A stretch of 14,767 nt of DNA from JBAXTZ01 sp041666525 (GTDB lineage Bacteria > Bacillota > Negativicutes > JBAXTZ01): the NCBI GenBank assembly GCA_041666525.1, contig JBAYGT010000029.1:1-14767 (forward strand), given 5' to 3'. The notes under the pieces were generated by a model. The model ran no database searches. It had not been told where the DNA came from and saw nothing but the letters and a program-made list of their open reading frames with translations. Within the stretch, counting starts at the first letter, position 1. Each line of letters opens with the position of its first letter. The position numbers and the translations under genes are program-made. Of the stretch, positions 1-7,337 are shown in pieces.

Positions 1-121
1 GTCCTTTGCCTGCCAATACTTTCGTAATCGCTGCCGTCAACGTCGTCTTACCATGGTCTACGTGGCCAATTGTTCCAATGTTTACATGCGGCTTATTCCG
101 CTCAAATTTCTTCTTTGCCAT
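1..121 (-). CDS. tuf: Elongation factor Tu, N-terminal fragment (gene runs off the left edge)
   Basis: EF-Tu is the GTPase that brings aminoacyl-tRNA to the ribosomal A site. Only the first 40 codons lie in the window. They start MAKKKFERNKPHVNIGTIGH and carry the P-loop G1 motif GHVDHGKTT at residues 19-27, which is diagnostic of the EF-Tu/SelB/IF2-type translational GTPases; the surrounding residues are specific for EF-Tu. The ATG at 121-119 is preceded by AGAGGA five bases upstream. The gene lies 42 bases downstream of fusA, the standard last position of the str operon (rpsL-rpsG-fusA-tuf). A second tuf ends at the right edge of the window, so the genome carries at least two copies unless the assembly has folded them. 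Confidence 0.97.
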   Translation of the reverse strand, partial: MAKKKFERNKPHVNIGTIGHVDHGKTTLTAAITKVLAGKG

Positions 122-138
122 TTTTTTCCTCTCATTAA

Positions 139-158
139 TGTGTAAAATGCGTTACACA
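139..158 (-). repeat. Small inverted repeat between fusA and tuf
   Basis: A 7-base inverted repeat (TGTGTAA, six-base loop, TTACACA) fills half of the 42-base fusA-tuf spacer and could fold as a hairpin in the mRNA just before the tuf ribosome binding site. There is no U-tract directly after it, so it is not an intrinsic terminator. It might be an mRNA processing or stabilising element that lets tuf be expressed above fusA, or it may be chance in an AT-rich spacer. Confidence 0.4.
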
Positions 159-163
159 GAATT

Positions 164-2245
164 TTATGCTTTTCCTTTTGTTACAATTTCTTCAGCAATA
201 TTTCTCGGAACTTCTGCATAATGATCAAATTCCATTGAATAATTGCCTCGACCCTGTGTTTTCGATCTCAAGTCAGTTGAATAGCCAAACATATCAGCCA
301 ATGGCACGAACGCACGCACAACTTGCGCCCCAGCACGTCCTTCCATTCCATCAATCCGTCCGCGTCGAGAGTTTATGTCGCCAATAACGTCGCCCATATA
401 CTCTTCGGGAACAACTACTTCAACTTTCATATACGGTTCGAGTAATATCGGCTGAGCTTTTCGACAGCCTTCTTTGAAGCCGATCGATCCAGCAATCTTA
501 AACGCCATCTCGGACGAATCCACTTCATGGAAAGAACCGTCGACCAATATTACTTTCAAATCCACAACCGGAAAACCAGCTAAAACACCGCTCTCCATCG
601 CTTCTTTGATACCGGCTTCTATTGGATTGATATATTCGCGGGGTATTGCGCCACCAACAATTTTGTTTTCAAAAACAAACCCTTTTCCCGGTTCCTGAGG
701 AATAATCTCCATCCAGCAGTGTCCGTATTGGCCACGTCCACCGGATTGTCGGACAAATTTCCCCTCAGATTTAACGCGGTTTTTAATTGTCTCACGATAG
801 GCAACCTGCGGTTTACCGATATCGCACTGAACTTTAAACTCACGCAGTAATCGGTCTACGATAATTTCCAAATGCAATTCGCCCATACCGGAGATTATCG
901 TCTGACCAGTTTCTTCGTCTGAATGAACACGGAAAGTCGGATCCTCATCGGACAATTTTTGCAACGCTATACCAAGCTTATCTTGGTCACCTTTGGTTTT
1001 TGGCTCAATTGCAATTGAGATTACCGGTTCGGGAAAAGTCATTGTCTCCAACAATAATTCATGTTTTTCTTCACACAAAGTATCGCCGGTCGTGGTGTCT
1101 TTCAATCCTACAACCGCACAAATATCACCGGTTGAAACCATATCAATGTCTTCGCGGTGGTTTGCGTGCATCTTCATCAATCGCCCAATTCGCTCTTTAC
1201 GACCTTTGTTTGCATTATATACATATGATCCGCTACTTAGTTTTCCGGAATACACCCGAATAAACGTCAATCTCCCTACATAAGGGTCTGTCATAATTTT
1301 GAACGCCAACGCAGCAAACGGCTCATCATCGCTTACCTTACACTCAATCTCTTCGTTATTATCCAAATTGATTGCAGTTATTGGCGGTACATCAAGCGGC
1401 GATGGTAAATAATTTATTACTGCATCCAACAGCGGTTGAACACCTTTGTTTTTATACGCCGATCCACAGAATACCGGAGTAATCCGGCAAGCAATTGTTG
1501 CTTTACGAATTGCTCCTTTGATTTCTTCGACCGTAAGCTCCTCACCATCCAGGTATCTCATCATCAGATTGTCATCACTTTCAGCAACAACATCTAATAA
1601 TTGTTGACGACAAAACTCAACATTTTCTTTCATGTCTTCAGGAATTTCCGCTTGTTCCGAAGTTTTGCCAAGATCGTCAGTGTAAACTAACGCTTTCATC
1701 TCCACTAAATCGACCATACCTAAATATGTCTCTTCACTGCCAATTGGGAGTTGAAGCGGTATCGGAGTCGCGCCTAAACGCGTTTTCATCATATCAATAA
1801 CGCGTGAAAAATCAGCGCCGGCGATATCCATTTTGTTTACAAAACCAATTCTAGGCACACCATATTTATCCGCTTGACGCCAAACAGTCTCAGACTGTGG
1901 CTCAACGCCGCCTTTGGCACAAAAAACTGCGACAGCACCGTCAAGCACGCGCAACGAACGCTCTACTTCGACAGTAAAGTCAACGTGACCGGGTGTGTCG
2001 ATAATGTTAATGCGATGATCATCCCAGATACAAGTTGTCGCAGCAGAGGTAATCGTAATACCCCGCTCCTGTTCTTGTATCATCCAGTCCATAGTAGCTG
2101 CGCCATCATGTACTTCACCAAGTTTATGAACCCGACCGGTATAAAAAAGTATTCGCTCAGTTGTTGTAGTTTTTCCGGCATCTATGTGGGCCATAATGCC
2201 GATATTTCGCGAAAGTTCCAATGGAAAACTGTTCTCTTTGGCCAC
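164..2245 (-). CDS. fusA: Elongation factor G
   Basis: EF-G is the ribosomal translocase: it uses GTP to move tRNAs and mRNA after peptide bond formation and, with RRF, recycles ribosomes. The 693-residue length is typical. The GTPase motifs are all present: G1 AHIDAGKTT (residues 19-27), switch I RGITITSAAT (61-70), G3 DTPGH (83-87) and G4 NKMD (137-140). They are followed by domains II-V, with the EF-G-typical GMGELHLEI segment in domain III and the C-terminal VPEEYMGDVIGDINSRRG segment in domain V. The start is GTG at 2245-2243, preceded by GAGGTGA four bases upstream; the protein begins MAKENSFPLE, so no residues of the family are missing. It sits between rpsG (72-base gap) and tuf (42-base gap) in the str operon. 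This looks like the housekeeping EF-G1 rather than the EF-G2 or TetM-like paralogues. Confidence 0.98.
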   Translation of the reverse strand: MAKENSFPLELSRNIGIMAHIDAGKTTTTERILFYTGRVHKLGEVHDGAATMDWMIQEQERGITITSAATTCIWDDHRINIIDTPGHVDFTVEVERSLRVLDGAVAVFCAKGGVEPQSETVWRQADKYGVPRIGFVNKMDIAGADFSRVIDMMKTRLGATPIPLQLPIGSEETYLGMVDLVEMKALVYTDDLGKTSEQAEIPEDMKENVEFCRQQLLDVVAESDDNLMMRYLDGEELTVEEIKGAIRKATIACRITPVFCGSAYKNKGVQPLLDAVINYLPSPLDVPPITAINLDNNEEIECKVSDDEPFAALAFKIMTDPYVGRLTFIRVYSGKLSSGSYVYNANKGRKERIGRLMKMHANHREDIDMVSTGDICAVVGLKDTTTGDTLCEEKHELLLETMTFPEPVISIAIEPKTKGDQDKLGIALQKLSDEDPTFRVHSDEETGQTIISGMGELHLEIIVDRLLREFKVQCDIGKPQVAYRETIKNRVKSEGKFVRQSGGRGQYGHCWMEIIPQEPGKGFVFENKIVGGAIPREYINPIEAGIKEAMESGVLAGFPVVDLKVILVDGSFHEVDSSEMAFKIAGSIGFKEGCRKAQPILLEPYMKVEVVVPEEYMGDVIGDINSRRGRIDGMEGRAGAQVVRAFVPLADMFGYSTDLRSKTQGRGNYSMEFDHYAEVPRNIAEEIVTKGKA

Positions 2246-2283
2246 TATTTCACCTCAAGTGCTATTTGTCTAAAAAAGTTTAT

Positions 2284-2310
2284 GCCGCCGGAAGCAAAAC
2301 TGCCGGCGGC
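2284..2310 (-). promoter_or_regulatory. GC-rich hairpin between rpsG and fusA, possible weak terminator
   Basis: A perfect 8-base GC-only stem (GCCGCCGG / CCGGCGGC) with an 11-base loop begins seven bases after the rpsG stop codon. On the minus strand it is followed by ATAAAC and then TTTTTT, so the U-run lies six bases too far from the stem for a canonical intrinsic terminator. It could act as a leaky terminator, a pause or an RNase-protective stem that sets the ratio of S12/S7 to EF-G/EF-Tu. The structure is directly visible; its function is inferred. Confidence 0.55.
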
Positions 2311-2317
2311 CAATTCA

Positions 2318-2788
2318 CTAAAACCGATAATGGGCAAATGCCTTATTCGCTTCTGCCATTTTGTGTGTATCTTCACGTTTCTTAATCGATGCTCCGGTGT
2401 TTTTGGCAGCATCCATAAGTTCGCCGGCGATTTTTTCATACATTGTACGTTCGCCGCGCTTACGCGCATAACTCACTATCCAACGAATTCCCAAACTAAG
2501 TTTTCTAGCCTGACGAACTTCAATCGGCACTTGATAGTTAGCGCCACCAACTCGACGGGCTTTTACTTCTACAGCCGGCATTACATTTTTCAGCGCTTCT
2601 TCAAACACTTCCAATGGTTCTTTACCGGTTTTTGCTCTAATTGCATCTAGCGCGTCATATACTAACGACTGCGCAACACTCTTTTTTCCGCTATACATAA
2701 TTTTGTTGATGAACCGGGTTAACAACTTGGAGTTGTAAACCGGATCTGGCAACACGTCACGTTTAGGCGAAGGCCCTTTTCTTGGCAT
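2318..2788 (-). CDS. rpsG: 30S ribosomal protein S7
   Basis: S7 is a primary 16S rRNA-binding protein that nucleates assembly of the 30S head and lines the E-site tRNA path. The 156-residue length is the family norm. The N-terminus MPRKG, the PDPVYNS segment, the VGGANYQVPIEV motif and the C-terminal AHYRF ending all match bacterial S7. The ATG at 2788-2786 has a GGAGGG ribosome binding site five bases upstream. It lies 39 bases after rpsL and 72 before fusA. In E. coli S7 represses its own operon by binding the rpsL-rpsG spacer; the short AT-rich spacer here (2789-2827) shows no obvious structure of that kind. Confidence 0.98.
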   Translation of the reverse strand: MPRKGPSPKRDVLPDPVYNSKLLTRFINKIMYSGKKSVAQSLVYDALDAIRAKTGKEPLEVFEEALKNVMPAVEVKARRVGGANYQVPIEVRQARKLSLGIRWIVSYARKRGERTMYEKIAGELMDAAKNTGASIKKREDTHKMAEANKAFAHYRF

Positions 2789-2827
2789 ATTGTCCCTCCA
2801 ATGTTTTTATTTCCAAATTATTTCCGA

Positions 2828-3202
2828 TTATTTTTTTGCACGTTTCGTACCATACTTCGAACGGCTCTGATTGCGTTTTTGTACGCCAGCAGTATCAAGC
2901 GAACCGCGTACGATGTGATAACGTACACCTGGCAAGTCCTTAACACGACCACCGCGAATCAAAACGACAGAGTGTTCTTGCAGGTTGTGTCCTACTCCAG
3001 GAATATAAGCAGTTACCTCAATTCCATTAGTAAGACGTACTCTTGCGATTTTTCTAAGCGCTGAGTTAGGTTTCTTAGGTGTGGTTGTCGATACTTTTGT
3101 GCAAACACCACGCTTTTGCGGGCATTCTTTCAATGCAGGAGAATTAGTTTTGCGAACCTGCTTTTCTCGTCCTTTGCGCACTAATTGACCAATTGTCGGC
3201 AT
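2828..3202 (-). CDS. rpsL: 30S ribosomal protein S12
   Basis: S12 sits at the decoding centre of the 30S subunit, monitors codon-anticodon pairing and is the classic streptomycin target. The protein is 124 residues and starts MPTIGQLVRKGR. The reading frame stays open another 37 codons upstream, but ATG 3202-3200 is chosen because AGGAGGTG lies five bases before it and because MPTIxQL is the universal S12 N-terminus. The loop TTTPKKPNSALRK (from residue 39) has wild-type Lys43 and Lys44, and RVKDLPG has Lys88 (E. coli mature numbering K42/K43 and K87), so no streptomycin-resistance substitution is seen. It is the first gene of the str transcription unit, driven by the promoter at 3285-3313. 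Many Bacillota carry a small L7Ae-like gene between rpoC and rpsL; none is present here. Confidence 0.98.
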   Translation of the reverse strand: MPTIGQLVRKGREKQVRKTNSPALKECPQKRGVCTKVSTTTPKKPNSALRKIARVRLTNGIEVTAYIPGVGHNLQEHSVVLIRGGRVKDLPGVRYHIVRGSLDTAGVQKRNQSRSKYGTKRAKK

Positions 3203-3284
3203 TTGTGCACCTCCTCTCGAATAATTCATATCTGATCTTTTATGATAACGCTTACGCGTACCAAAGCAAAAATGATGCTTAGAG

Positions 3285-3313
3285 ATTTTATCATTACAAA
3301 ATAGCAATGTCAA
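3285..3313 (-). promoter_or_regulatory. Sigma-A promoter of the str operon (rpsL-rpsG-fusA-tuf)
   Basis: The minus strand shows a perfect -35 box TTGACA (3313-3308), a 17-base spacer and a -10 box TAAAAT (3290-3285) preceded by TGA, which makes an extended -10 element. Transcription would start near 3278 and leave a leader of about 75 bases before rpsL. The leader carries a short GTAA-looped stem (ACGC/GCGT) around 3248-3259, too small to interpret. The -35 box is only four bases from the stem of the rpoC terminator. Confidence 0.85.
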
Positions 3314-3317
3314 ATAA

Positions 3318-3345
3318 AAAAATCGCCGTTTTCACGGCGATTTTT
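3318..3345 (-). terminator. Intrinsic terminator after rpoC (bidirectional in form)
   Basis: A perfect 12-bp stem with core ATCGCCGT / ACGGCGAT closes on a four-base GAAA loop (minus strand) and is flanked by A-tracts and T-tracts on both sides. On the minus strand the tail is TTTTTTTATTTGACA, so the U-tract merges with the -35 box of the next promoter. It begins 12 bases past the rpoC stop codon and ends the rpoB-rpoC transcript. Confidence 0.9.
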
Positions 3346-3356
3346 GGTTATTTGAT

Positions 3357-6300
3357 TTATTGCGGGCAATCAAACGCTGCTTCAGGACGCGTTTTAATAA
3401 CCTTAATGCTGCGGTAACGAGTCATTCCCGTACCTGCCGGAATCAATTTACCGATAATAACATTTTCTTTCAAACCAAACAGATAATCTATCTTTCCTTT
3501 AATCGCCGCATCAGTTAACACGCGGGACGTTTCTTGGAAAGACGCTGCCGATAAGAACGAATCGGTAGCCAACGATGCTTTGGTAATTCCTAGCAGTAAC
3601 GGTCTGGACACCGCCGGTTCACCATTATCGCGAATAATCTCACTGACATTGAATTCTTCAAAATCATTAATGTCAATGTTTTCACCAGGTAGAAGTTGCG
3701 ATGTTCCCGGTTCTTCAATTTTCACCTTACGTAACATCTGCCGAACAATAACCTCGATATGTTTATCGTTAATTTCAACACCCTGGTCACGATAAACTTT
3801 TTGCACTTCTTCGAGAATATAATTCTGAGTTGACCGCAAACCGGACACTTTCAAAATATCATGCGGATTAATTGCGCCCTCGGTAAGTTTGTCTCCGGCA
3901 ACTACCTGCGCACCGGTTTTTACTGCCATGTGCGAACCAACAGGAACGGCATAAATTCTAGTCATTCCATTCTCCGCGGTAATTGTGATTTTTTTCAAAT
4001 CATTTATATCTTCTACAGTAACAACTCCAGATATTTCCGCAAGCACTGTACAGCGCTTTGGTTTGCGTGCCTCAAACAATTCTTCAATTCTCGGCAAACC
4101 CTGGGTAATGTCATCGACCCCGGAAACACCACCGGTGTGGAATGTCCGCATTGTCAATTGAGTACCCGGCTCACCGATAGATTGAGCCGCAATAACTCCG
4201 ACAGCCTCGCCGATTTCAACTTCCTTACCGTTAGCCAAGTTTCTGCCATAACATTTTGTACAAATGCCATTACGAGATTTACAAGTAAGAATTGTTCTAA
4301 TCCGCACCCGGTCCCGATACTTGACAATTTCGTCGGCCATCGCCTCTGTAACATCTTCGTTAATAGTGGCAATAACGGCGCCAGTCTCAGGGTTCACAAT
4401 AGTCTCGGCAATGTTCCGGCCAACAATACGGTCTTTGAGGCTAACAATATCTTTGTGGCTGGACGCAAATTTGCTTTTGTCTTTAATCGCTACAACTTCG
4501 ATGCCTTTGATATTGTTGTTGCGCACTACAACTTCACGTACATTGTGAATCCAAATCAGCTCAAATTCTGCCTTCGTTAAAACAACGCCTTCATTTATCA
4601 GCACATATTCTTTACCGGCCTCATCAAACGCAATTACCGGACTGGCAGTTTTCTTGCCTAACATCTCCCGAATCAGTGTTCCGATTATCAGATCTTTCAC
4701 ACTTTCGCCGATATAAATACCTTCGCCATCCGCAAAAATATCGGTAACATTTGAACGAACGATCATATCGATATGCGCTTCATCCAACATTACGCCGCTT
4801 TTGATTAACAATTCACCGGTCTCAGGATGAAAAACGTCTTCATCAAGAATTTTGCTAACGTGCGCGAAATTATCATAGATATATTCGCTTAAAAGATGAG
4901 TACGTTCTCTCTGAATACTTAAACCTACAACGTCACAGTCTTCTTCACGGACAATTACGTCTTGAGCCACATCAACCAAACGACGAGTCAGATAGCCCGA
5001 ATCAGCTGTTCGTAACGCAGTATCTGCCAAACCTTTTCGTGCTCCATGAGTCGAAGTAAAGAACTCCAATACTGTCAATCCTTCACGAAAATTTGCTTTG
5101 ATTGGCACGTCAATAGTCTTACCAGACGTATCCGCCATCAGCCCGCGCATACCAGCCAACTGTCTGGTTTGGTTAATGCTACCACGCGCACCGGAATTCG
5201 CCATCATCATAATCGGATTCATCGGATCAATATTTTTTTGCAACTCATCGGTAACGTCGTCAGTAGCTTTACGCCAAATTTCAACAACATTACGATAACG
5301 TTCATCTTCCGTCATCAAACCACGCCGAAACATATTTTCAAATCGCGTTACTTTTTCATCAGCAACTTTCAAAATCGCTTTTTTGGTTTCAGGAATTTTT
5401 ACGTCATCTATCGCCATCGTTATTCCGGCACGACAAGCAAACGAAAAACCTAAACGTTTGATGTCATCAAGCACAACTGCTGTTCGTTCGCCGCCAAGCT
5501 TACGATAACAGTCAAATACCAATCGACCGACTTTTTTCTTGTCAACCAGTATTCCCAAACGCCAATCTGCTTTGATATTGCCAGACTTCTTCTCTTCTTC
5601 ACTAATCAATTCGTACTGCTGCATCTCAGGCGGCAACGCTTCATTGAATATCAATCGTCCGCAAGTTGTCTTTACATACCCTCTTCCGGGGATTCTCACG
5701 GTTATTGTTGCATGGAGCTCAATTTCCTTACTATCGTAAGCCATCAACACTTCATTTGAATCCGAGAAAAAACGACCGTCGCCCTTACGCCCTTCGCGCT
5801 CGATAGTTAAATAGTACATTCCCAAAATCATATCCTGGGTCGGCGCGACAATCGGCTTTCCATCTTTTGGCGACAAAATATTATTAGTTGCCATCATCAG
5901 CAACCGGGCTTCAGCTTGTGCTTCAACAGAAAGCGGAACGTGTATAGCCATTTGGTCGCCGTCGAAATCAGCGTTATAAGCCGCGCAAACCAATGGGTGA
6001 ATTTTCAGCGCCCTTCCTTCCGACAACACCGGTTCAAACGCTTGAATTCCCAAGCGGTGCAAAGTCGGAGCACGGTTTAGCATGACCGGATGCTCACGAA
6101 TTACATCTTCGAGTACGTCCCAAACTTCAGGACGCATACGCTCAACCATACGCTTAGCGCTCTTGATATTATGCGCCAACTCTTTTTGTACCAGTTTACG
6201 CATTACAAACGGCTTGAACAATTCCAAAGCCATTTCCTTTGGTACACCACACTGGTTAAGTTTAAGGTTCGGTCCGACAACAATAACCGAACGACCGGAA

Positions 6301-7313
6301 TAATCAACCCGCTTCCCAAGCAAGTTTTGTCGGAAACGACCCTGTTTACCCTTGAGCATGTCACTCAATGATTTCAGTGGCCGGTTACCCGGACCGGTTA
6401 CCGGACGTCCCCGGCGACCATTGTCAATAAGCGCATCAACTGCTTCTTGCAACATTCGTTTTTCGTTGCGAATAATAATATCCGGCGCGCACAACAACAA
6501 TAAACGCTTTAAGCGATTATTACGATTGATTACGCGACGATACAAATCATTCAAATCACTTGTGGCAAAACGTCCTCCATCCAACTGCACCATCGGCCGA
6601 ATTTCTGGCGGAATTACCGGAACAACATCAAGAATCATCCATTCCGGTTTATTACCAGAACGACGGAAAGCTTCGGTTACATCCAACCGCTTTATTGCCC
6701 TGTTTTTACGTTGACCGGTTGCTGTTTCAAATTCTTTACGCAATTCTTTGGTCATTTGCTCAAGATCGACTTCAGCAAGCAGTGTTTTTACCGCTTCCGC
6801 GCCAATTCCTGCACGAAACGATTCGCCATAGATACGGCGATATTCGCGATATTCCATTTCACTCAACAACTGTTTGCGCACTAACGGGGTTTCACCTGGA
6901 TCGATAACGACAAACGAAGCAAAATAGAGAATTTTCTCCAATTCGCGCGGTGTCATATCAAGAACCAAGCCCATTCGACTCGGAATGCCTTTGAAATACC
7001 AAACATGAGAAACTGGTGCCGCAAGCTCAATATGTCCCATCCGCTCACGCCGTACTTTAGAACGAGTTACCTCGACGCCGCAACGGTCACAGATTATGCC
7101 CTTATACCGAATGCGTTTAAATTTTCCGCAGTGACATTCCCAGTCACGCGTCGGGCCAAATATTTTTTCACAAAACAGGCCGTCGCGTTCTGGTTTTAAC
7201 GTTCGATAGTTAATCGTCTCCGGTTTTACTACCTCACCGTGAGATAGTTTACGAATTCCTTCAGGGGAAGCCAGACCAATTCGCATTGAGTCAAAATTAT
7301 TTACATCTAACAA
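3357..7313 (-). CDS. rpoC: DNA-directed RNA polymerase subunit beta' (enlarged)
   Basis: Beta' forms the clamp and, with beta, the active site of RNA polymerase. Visible parts: N-terminal zinc ribbon with C60, C62, C75 and C78; the Mg-binding NADFDGD at 447-453 (Asp 449, 451, 453); the bridge helix region NFREGLTVLEFF...GYLTRRLVDVAQDV at 741-786; the second zinc site C793, C1011, C1018 and C1021; the trigger loop around IGEPGTQLTMRTFHTGG at 1046-1062; and the C-terminal AASFQETSRVLTDAA plus GLKENVIIGKLIPAGTG. The start is TTG at 7313-7311: it gives MLDVNNFDSMRIGLASPE, the usual Bacillota N-terminus, behind AAAGGAG nine bases upstream. At 1318 residues it is about 120 longer than B. subtilis beta' (about 1199), because C793 and C1011 are 218 residues apart instead of roughly 73. 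The extra part (about 797-955) looks like repeats of the neighbouring native module. It is cotranscribed with rpoB, 24 bases upstream. Confidence 0.98.
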   Translation of the reverse strand: MLDVNNFDSMRIGLASPEGIRKLSHGEVVKPETINYRTLKPERDGLFCEKIFGPTRDWECHCGKFKRIRYKGIICDRCGVEVTRSKVRRERMGHIELAAPVSHVWYFKGIPSRMGLVLDMTPRELEKILYFASFVVIDPGETPLVRKQLLSEMEYREYRRIYGESFRAGIGAEAVKTLLAEVDLEQMTKELRKEFETATGQRKNRAIKRLDVTEAFRRSGNKPEWMILDVVPVIPPEIRPMVQLDGGRFATSDLNDLYRRVINRNNRLKRLLLLCAPDIIIRNEKRMLQEAVDALIDNGRRGRPVTGPGNRPLKSLSDMLKGKQGRFRQNLLGKRVDYSGRSVIVVGPNLKLNQCGVPKEMALELFKPFVMRKLVQKELAHNIKSAKRMVERMRPEVWDVLEDVIREHPVMLNRAPTLHRLGIQAFEPVLSEGRALKIHPLVCAAYNADFDGDQMAIHVPLSVEAQAEARLLMMATNNILSPKDGKPIVAPTQDMILGMYYLTIEREGRKGDGRFFSDSNEVLMAYDSKEIELHATITVRIPGRGYVKTTCGRLIFNEALPPEMQQYELISEEEKKSGNIKADWRLGILVDKKKVGRLVFDCYRKLGGERTAVVLDDIKRLGFSFACRAGITMAIDDVKIPETKKAILKVADEKVTRFENMFRRGLMTEDERYRNVVEIWRKATDDVTDELQKNIDPMNPIMMMANSGARGSINQTRQLAGMRGLMADTSGKTIDVPIKANFREGLTVLEFFTSTHGARKGLADTALRTADSGYLTRRLVDVAQDVIVREEDCDVVGLSIQRERTHLLSEYIYDNFAHVSKILDEDVFHPETGELLIKSGVMLDEAHIDMIVRSNVTDIFADGEGIYIGESVKDLIIGTLIREMLGKKTASPVIAFDEAGKEYVLINEGVVLTKAEFELIWIHNVREVVVRNNNIKGIEVVAIKDKSKFASSHKDIVSLKDRIVGRNIAETIVNPETGAVIATINEDVTEAMADEIVKYRDRVRIRTILTCKSRNGICTKCYGRNLANGKEVEIGEAVGVIAAQSIGEPGTQLTMRTFHTGGVSGVDDITQGLPRIEELFEARKPKRCTVLAEISGVVTVEDINDLKKITITAENGMTRIYAVPVGSHMAVKTGAQVVAGDKLTEGAINPHDILKVSGLRSTQNYILEEVQKVYRDQGVEINDKHIEVIVRQMLRKVKIEEPGTSQLLPGENIDINDFEEFNVSEIIRDNGEPAVSRPLLLGITKASLATDSFLSAASFQETSRVLTDAAIKGKIDYLFGLKENVIIGKLIPAGTGMTRYRSIKVIKTRPEAAFDCPQ

Positions 7314-7328
7314 GGAGTTGGGCTCCTT
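7312..7328 (-). promoter_or_regulatory. Hairpin burying the rpoC ribosome binding site and start codon
   Basis: In the 24-base rpoB-rpoC spacer the mRNA reads AAGGAG, CCCAA, CUCCUU, G. This is a perfect 6-bp stem with a five-base loop. The 5' arm is the rpoC Shine-Dalgarno sequence itself. The 3' arm takes in the first two bases of the UUG start codon (7313-7311). The hairpin begins nine bases after the last base of the rpoB stop codon, so a ribosome terminating on rpoB would cover and open it. This is the expected layout for translational coupling of beta' to beta; that function is inferred. Confidence 0.65.
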
Positions 7329-7337
7329 TCAATTATT

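Noticed and set aside
1874..2650. 258-codon open frame on the plus strand across fusA and rpsG
   Set aside because: It lies antisense to two unmistakable genes, has no ribosome binding site of note, and its product resembles no family I recognise; it is a shadow frame.
2930..3090. Possible streptomycin-resistance substitutions in S12
   Set aside because: Lys43, Lys44 and Lys88 (Met-counted) are the wild-type residues.
3203..3313. 37-codon N-terminal extension of S12, with an ATG at 3229
   Set aside because: No ribosome binding site before the upstream start, the region contains the promoter and leader, and S12 universally begins at MPTI.
3203..3356. A missed L7Ae-like ribosomal gene between rpoC and rpsL, as found in many Bacillota
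   Set aside because: The gap is only 154 bases and is fully occupied by the terminator, promoter and rpsL leader.
3861..4580. 239-codon open frame on the plus strand inside rpoC
   Set aside because: Antisense to conserved RpoC sequence; composition is that expected of a reverse-frame shadow.
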